A stretch of DNA of 64,000 bases from Chloroflexi bacterium AL-N1 (lineage in GTDB: Bacteria > Chloroflexota > Chloroflexia > Chloroflexales > Roseiflexaceae): assembly GCA_013122435.1 (NCBI GenBank), contig WYDT01000001.1:62001-126000 (forward strand), read 5' to 3'. The notes under the pieces are model-generated. The model was given only the letters and a program-made list of their open reading frames with translations, did not search any database and was not told the origin of the DNA. Below are positions 62,490 to 64,000 of this stretch, one piece after another; the stretch's first letter is position 1; every line of letters begins with the position of its first letter. Position numbers and translations under genes: made by a program.

Positions 62490-64000
62490 CTAATGCGTCA
62501 GCGAGACCAACGACGGCTTGACCCGTAATAGCACACCTTCGGACCAGAGCGATGAGCCAGACCATATCACGAACAACACTAAGACCAACGCCACAAGACG
62601 CCCTACGTTACGTTGCTGAATGGTGGCAAGCAACGCACCAACGGCAAGGCAGACAAGGGGCGTTATAAAATAAATATAGCGCGTCATATAGCCCAGACTC
62701 ATATAGACCAGAATAAAGGTCACACACACGACGATCCAGCCAATGACCAGAGTACCCTGAAGGGGATGTCGTTCACGGGCGGTGAGAAGCTTCCCAATGC
62801 CAAACGGTGCCAGCGCCAGCACTGGAGCCAGAAATGCAATCATAAAGCCACGACTGATCAAGCTCATACGTAGCTCACGGTCGGCCCAGCCTTTCGCCAA
62901 TGACGCATTGAGGTCAAAGCCTGCTCCGTCACGTGGTTGCGCCAAGATTGGCCCGGCAGCAGCCGTGAAGTAGATCGGCACGACCACCAGCAACGCCAGC
63001 ACCAAACCCAACACCAGCGCACGCCGCCCGTCGGGGGGCATAGCACGCCACCCAAACACCACACAAAACCCGATGATAGCAATGAGCAACACCAGCGCAC
63101 CCACGTGTGTCATCAGTGTGACGGCGCTGACTACCACAAAGCTCGCCAAAGTCGTGCGATCCGGTTTACGGACGAGGCGCAAGAGCAACCACAATAACAG
63201 CAGCCAGAGCGTCTGCGCCAGAGCATTCGTCGCAAAACCCCACCAGAGCATGGTTGTGTTGATGGGCAGCGCAATGTACAACGCCATCGCCAGTAGCGCC
63301 GCACGCGCCGGGAGTCGCAATTCACGGGCGATGGGCAAGAGCAGCAGACAACCAATCGCATCGATCAGACCAACACCCATTTGTACCACCAGACGCGATG
63401 AAGGGAGGACAAGTGTGAAGGGCATCAGCAGAATATATCCCGCTGGTGGATTAAAGGTCTGCTGATTACGCAATTCGCCAGGTGTCGAGTAGAGGTAAAG
63501 CTGACCCTGCTCAACAATATCCAGCCAGCGCATATGCACATCAACATCGCGGGAGTTAAACAATGGATGGCTCGATCCGGACAGGCGCAGTGTCAGTGCC
63601 ACGATAAACAATGCCAGCGCAACCCCAGCCTGAGGCGACGACATCCAGGGCGACAGCATTTTGTGCAATCGCGGGGCCAGCCACCACGTAGTAAACAATA
63701 AGAGTATGGTGACAAGCAGCCAGTGAGTGATCGCCTGACTGATCCAGAGCGGTTGCTGCATATTCGCCCACACGACACCACCACAGAGCAGCGCCATAGC
63801 CCCCACCGACCAGCCTCGCGGAATAACCAGCATACGAATGAGCACAGCAAGTAAACTGAGCAGTATCATCTGACTGACCAGATGCCACAATGAAGGCGGA
63901 GCCGTTTGACCCAGGGCATGAAGAGCGATCCAATCAATCGCAAAGCCAATCTGTCGCGAGTCACCAGTAGGAGCGTAAATATCACTTTCAAACCCGATAC
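62490..64000 (-). CDS. Polytopic GT-C-like membrane protein (runs off right edge)
   Basis: 502 residues are visible and the frame stays open to the right edge, reading IGFESDIYAPTGDSRQIGFAIDWIAL at its start, so the true start lies outside; a TTG at 63890 is not the real start. About eleven to twelve membrane helices follow. SGSSHPLFNSRDVDVHMRWLDIV holds the Asp-rich loop after a helix expected of GT-C glycosyltransferases, and NPPAGYILLMPFT resembles the PMT-type second loop. It is probably a membrane mannosyl- or other glycosyltransferase using lipid-linked sugars. It could be the partner of surface glycan synthesis seen at 21-38 kb. The exact family is uncertain. Confidence 0.7.
   Translation of the reverse strand, partial: IGFESDIYAPTGDSRQIGFAIDWIALHALGQTAPPSLWHLVSQMILLSLLAVLIRMLVIPRGWSVGAMALLCGGVVWANMQQPLWISQAITHWLLVTILLLFTTWWLAPRLHKMLSPWMSSPQAGVALALFIVALTLRLSGSSHPLFNSRDVDVHMRWLDIVEQGQLYLYSTPGELRNQQTFNPPAGYILLMPFTLVLPSSRLVVQMGVGLIDAIGCLLLLPIARELRLPARAALLAMALYIALPINTTMLWWGFATNALAQTLWLLLLWLLLRLVRKPDRTTLASFVVVSAVTLMTHVGALVLLIAIIGFCVVFGWRAMPPDGRRALVLGLVLALLVVVPIYFTAAAGPILAQPRDGAGFDLNASLAKGWADRELRMSLISRGFMIAFLAPVLALAPFGIGKLLTARERHPLQGTLVIGWIVVCVTFILVYMSLGYMTRYIYFITPLVCLAVGALLATIQQRNVGRLVALVLVLFVIWSGSSLWSEGVLLRVKPSLVSLTH

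Noticed and set aside
63890..64000. TTG at 63890 as start of the last membrane protein
   Set aside because: The frame remains open to the window edge and encodes a plausible preceding segment, so the gene is treated as cut by the window.

Overview
The window is bacterial and most likely from the phylum Chloroflexota, close to Herpetosiphon. The base composition looks near 50% GC by eye. Secreted proteins carry long Thr-Pro-Asn linkers, and two end in an IY(I/L)PL(V/I) tail. Large XRE/NB-ARC/TPR regulators are present, and there is no outer-membrane secretin. The genus is an inference; no rRNA or tRNA lies in the window.

Region 1 (1-21.2 kb) is a Tad/Flp-type pilus locus. It holds a prepilin peptidase, an OmpR-type response regulator, the major pilin Flp, three more pilin-like proteins, three TadE/TadG-like pseudopilins, a TadA ATPase fused in tandem to a second TadA ATPase, a VWA protein, TadB, and a divergent TadC. 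Two near-duplicate XRE/NB-ARC/TPR regulators sit inside the region. The standout gene (7889-10210) has a Flp-type prepilin N-terminus, Cys-rich repeats, a pre-toxin-like segment and a DNA/RNA non-specific endonuclease-like C-terminus. A DUF6882-like gene, a candidate immunity gene, follows it. Together they suggest a toxin carried on or by a Tad pilus.

Region 2 (21.2-38.1 kb) is devoted to surface glycans and exoproteins. It has a small DMT-type flippase subunit, WecB, a GT2 glycosyltransferase, two giant polysaccharide-deacetylase-like exoproteins, a lectin-like exoprotein, an M23 endopeptidase, a membrane-anchored BNR-repeat (sialidase-like) protein, an O-antigen ligase-like protein and a GT-C glycosyltransferase.

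Region 3 (38.7-45.0 kb) has OppD/OppF peptide-transporter ATPases without permeases. It also carries a duplicated terminator plus small membrane protein, a 30-residue membrane peptide, a response regulator lacking its phospho-Asp, a GerMN lipoprotein and a DUF2268 protease. This part looks more AT-rich around 41-43 kb.

Region 4 (45.0-59.2 kb) is a type VII (ESX/Ess)-like secretion locus read on the minus strand. In order it encodes WXG100, a large coiled-coil candidate substrate, two WXG100-like paralogues with a decayed FHA copy between them, a membrane FHA protein, a VWA protein, a Ser/Thr kinase, a PP2C phosphatase, a three-ATPase EssC and a YukD-FHA protein. Kinase, phosphatase and FHA beside the motor resemble the threonine-phosphorylation control of type VI secretion. 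Upstream lies a divergent XRE/NB-ARC/TPR/LuxR regulator, and a GT-C-like membrane protein runs off the right edge.

The two secretion-type machines, a putative nuclease toxin and wall/glycan hydrolases would suit a predatory or antagonistic filamentous Chloroflexota.
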